In this document: piece after piece, positions 5,682 through 7,254 of the stretch
Numbering within the stretch: position 1 is the first letter of the stretch
How the letters are laid out: the number at the start of each line of letters is the position of its first letter
Origin: Lutispora sp.
GTDB lineage: Bacteria; Bacillota; Clostridia; Lutisporales; Lutisporaceae
Assembly (NCBI GenBank): GCA_030834765.1
Contig: JAUQXG010000210.1
Span: 1-7,254, forward strand
DNA: 7,254 nucleotides
Direction of reading: 5' to 3'
Notes under the pieces: model-generated
The model's database searches: none
Seen by the model: the letters and a program-made list of their open reading frames with translations, nothing else
What the model was told of the DNA's origin: nothing
Position numbers and translations under genes: made by a program

Positions 5682-5706
5682 GTGATTATGTAAGTTTTAT
5701 ACTATA
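5674..5706 (+). promoter_or_regulatory. Promoter for the exported repeat protein
   Basis: TTGCCA (5674-5679) and TATACT (5698-5703), 18 bases apart, each match the SigA consensus at five of six positions. The same -10 region reads TATACTATA, one base from CATAnnnTA, preceded by AGTTTT and with AC 17 bases upstream, so a sporulation sigma factor cannot be excluded. The start codon is about 35 bases downstream. Confidence 0.55.
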
Positions 5707-5725
5707 TTTTGCCGATAAAAATATT

Positions 5726-5730
5726 AGGAG
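5726..5730 (+). promoter_or_regulatory. Ribosome binding site serving two overlapping ATGs
   Basis: AGGAG precedes ATG 5736 by five bases and ATG 5740 by nine. ATG 5736 opens only a five-codon frame ending at 5753, whereas 5740 opens the long repeat protein. Confidence 0.6.
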
Positions 5731-5739
5731 AAATTATGC

Positions 5740-7254
5740 ATGGATGCAAGTGATGAGAGGAGACATAAAATATTGAAACGATCTAATTCAAAGTTATTCT
5801 ATATGTTAATATTGTTATTTACATTATTAACTAATTCAATTATTGTATCAGCGCAGGATACTTCTGTTGCTCCAAATGCCAGCGATATTACAATAGTCAA
5901 TAACGTAGGAAAAGCGGATACAATCCTGATAAGAGGTCTTTGTGGAGGTGACATTGTTAAGCTATATAATGCGCCTACAGCAGGAAAGTTATTGAGTTCT
6001 GTTACGGTTTCTACTAATCGTACGGAAGCATCTATAAGCATATCACAGCTAGGTTCAGCTGCTGGAAGTGTTTACATATCCGTTAAAAGTACTTGGGAAT
6101 TAGAAAGCAGCAGAACAAAGGTTAACTATTCTGCAGAGCCCATATCCACAGCACCAAGTGTAGCAAACATAACAATAACTAATAATGCTGGGAAAGCTGA
6201 TGTCATTAATATAGTGGGTCTTTATGGTGGTGAGACTGTAAAGGTATATAATGCTGCCACGGAAGGTAAACTCCTAGGAACTGCAAATATTTCTGCTACC
6301 AAGTCAGAAATAGCAATGAATATTACACAGCTAGGTATTCCAGCTGGCAGTGCATACATATCTGTTACATGCAAGGGAGAACTTGAAAGTATCAGAACAA
6401 AAGTCGATTATTTGCCGGAACCCAAATCTGTGGCTCCAGGCACTGACAATATAATAATAAATAATAATGTAGGAAAATCTGACACGATAGTAGTAAGTAA
6501 CCTCTATGGAGGAGAAACTATCAAGGTATACAATGCTGGGACAGAAGGAAAACTTCTAGGATCCACAACTGCTTCTGCAACTAAAACCGAAGGGACTGTG
6601 ACCATTGCTCAGTTAGGGTCATCAGCAGGAAGTGTTTATATAACAGTTACCAGTAAAGGGGAACTTGAAAGTATTCGAACAAAGGTTGATTACTTATCTG
6701 AACCTAAATCCGAAGCTTTGGATTCAGATAATGTGACTGTAAAAAATAACGCAGGCTTGTCTGATACTATATTTGTTAGTTATCTTTCTGTTGGGGATAT
6801 GATTAAGATATATGATCAGGCTAAAGGTGGGAGCCTCTTGGGATCTGCAACGGTTGCATCTTCCAAGGTAGATGCAACAATCACTATAGCTCAATTAGGG
6901 AAGACTGGTGGTAGTATATATATTTCTATAACCAATAAGGGAATGATTGAAAGCGACAGGATTAAAATCGATTTTCCCGCTGAGTATGTATCCTCCGAGC
7001 CAGATACAGATAATATATCAGTAACGAATAATGTAAGCTCGCCAGATACGGTTGCTGTTACAGGTTTAAGTCCTAATGATGTAGTAAGAGTATATGATTC
7101 AGCTAAGGGCGGAACACTTTTAGGCACTGGAACTGTTTCTTCGTCGGATACGAAAGTAATTGTAACAATATCTCAACTAGGAAGCTCATCAGACAGCATA
7201 TATGTTACTGTGACGAATAAAGGAAGCTTTGAAAGTAGAAGAGTAGAAGTTAAT
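5740..7254 (+). CDS. Exported protein with five 94-residue tandem repeats, 3' end outside window
   Basis: The frame is open from ATG 5740 to the last base (505 codons, no stop), so the C-terminus is missing. Residues 1-38 are a signal peptide: Arg/Lys-rich start, hydrophobic core YMLILLFTLL, and a likely cleavage after VSA (38). The rest is five tandem repeats with an exact 94-residue period. The recurring pattern is a strand ending in NN.GK.D, a GLYGGETVKVYNA segment, EGKLLG, I.QLGS.AGSVYISVT, and KGELES.RTKVDY followed by an EP linker. The strand-rich pattern suggests an Ig-like or other beta-sandwich module of a cell-surface or wall protein, but I do not recognise a named domain. Two cysteines, C68 and C211, lie at different repeat positions. 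A catalytic or anchoring domain may follow beyond the window. An alternative start is TTG 5773 with AGGAG at 5758-5762, which would give a more conventional signal peptide (KRSNSK n-region). Confidence 0.85.
   Translation, partial: MDASDERRHKILKRSNSKLFYMLILLFTLLTNSIIVSAQDTSVAPNASDITIVNNVGKADTILIRGLCGGDIVKLYNAPTAGKLLSSVTVSTNRTEASISISQLGSAAGSVYISVKSTWELESSRTKVNYSAEPISTAPSVANITITNNAGKADVINIVGLYGGETVKVYNAATEGKLLGTANISATKSEIAMNITQLGIPAGSAYISVTCKGELESIRTKVDYLPEPKSVAPGTDNIIINNNVGKSDTIVVSNLYGGETIKVYNAGTEGKLLGSTTASATKTEGTVTIAQLGSSAGSVYITVTSKGELESIRTKVDYLSEPKSEALDSDNVTVKNNAGLSDTIFVSYLSVGDMIKIYDQAKGGSLLGSATVASSKVDATITIAQLGKTGGSIYISITNKGMIESDRIKIDFPAEYVSSEPDTDNISVTNNVSSPDTVAVTGLSPNDVVRVYDSAKGGTLLGTGTVSSSDTKVIVTISQLGSSSDSIYVTVTNKGSFESRRVEVN
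5881..7254 (+). repeat. Five 282-bp coding repeats (94 aa each), the last cut by the window
   Basis: Units begin at 5881, 6163, 6445, 6727 and 7009. The invariant Asn-Asn pair falls at residues 54, 148, 242, 336 and 430, exactly 94 apart each time, with no insertion or deletion. Unlike the 30-bp repeats at 2819-3088, these have diverged widely at the DNA level. Units 2 and 3 are most alike, sharing LYGGET.KVYNA and KGELESIRTKVDY; units 4 and 5 are the most diverged. They are old duplications held to a fixed length. Confidence 0.92.

Noticed and set aside
5503..5739. Small gene or RNA in the longest intergenic gap
   Set aside because: Apart from the terminator, the TGCCACA repeat and the promoter, the gap is AT-rich with no ribosome-site-led frame or extended structure.
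5799..7127. Minus-strand frames under the exported repeat protein
   Set aside because: They are short, antisense to an open frame with signal peptide and regular repeats, and lack initiation signals.

Overview
The window is AT-rich, every gene lies on the + strand, Shine-Dalgarno sites are strong, and terminators are compact Rho-independent hairpins. It carries a SleL/CFLE-type GH18 spore hydrolase, a methionine-rich coat-like protein and promoter motifs resembling those of mother-cell sporulation sigma factors. Together these point to a spore-forming, low-GC Firmicute, most likely in the Clostridia. Genus cannot be assigned from the sequence alone.

Layout: four transcription blocks can be drawn. 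(A) 1-2649: the C-terminal end of S-adenosylhomocysteine hydrolase, overlapped by an MTA/SAH deaminase gene (mtaD), then a type I signal peptidase, then a small four-cysteine C_GCAxxG_C_C redox-family protein, closed by a strong terminator. (B) 2664-3534: a sporulation-type promoter, a 252-aa protein built on a ladder of 19 consecutive Met-Pro-x-x-x pentapeptides (encoded by nine near-identical 30-bp repeats) with an Arg-rich, Tyr/Pro-rich tail, and a terminator. (C) 3545-5604: a second promoter nearly identical to the first, a secreted or membrane-anchored GH18 spore-type glycosidase, then a 225-aa uncharacterised protein whose N-terminus looks like a divergent PD-(D/E)xK nuclease fold and whose C-terminus looks like a winged helix, and a terminator. 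(D) 5674-7254: a promoter and the start of a large exported protein with a signal peptide and at least five tandem repeats of exactly 94 residues, running off the window.

How they fit together: the first two genes belong to methyl-cycle clean-up (SAH/MTA disposal). The overlapping pair suggests that SAH may be deaminated to S-inosylhomocysteine as well as hydrolysed directly. Blocks B and C share an 11-bp identical promoter core (TAGTTTACATA) followed by a matching TATG, so the coat-like protein and the GH18 enzyme are probably expressed together late in sporulation. The nuclease-like protein is probably co-transcribed with the GH18 enzyme, which would be an unexpected companion. The most novel items are the Met-Pro ladder protein, the shared promoter, the nuclease/winged-helix protein and the indel-free 94-residue repeat protein. 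No tRNA, rRNA, CRISPR array, insertion sequence or riboswitch was recognised. No gene-free stretch exceeds 300 bases; the longest (5503-5739) holds a terminator, a short direct repeat and a promoter.
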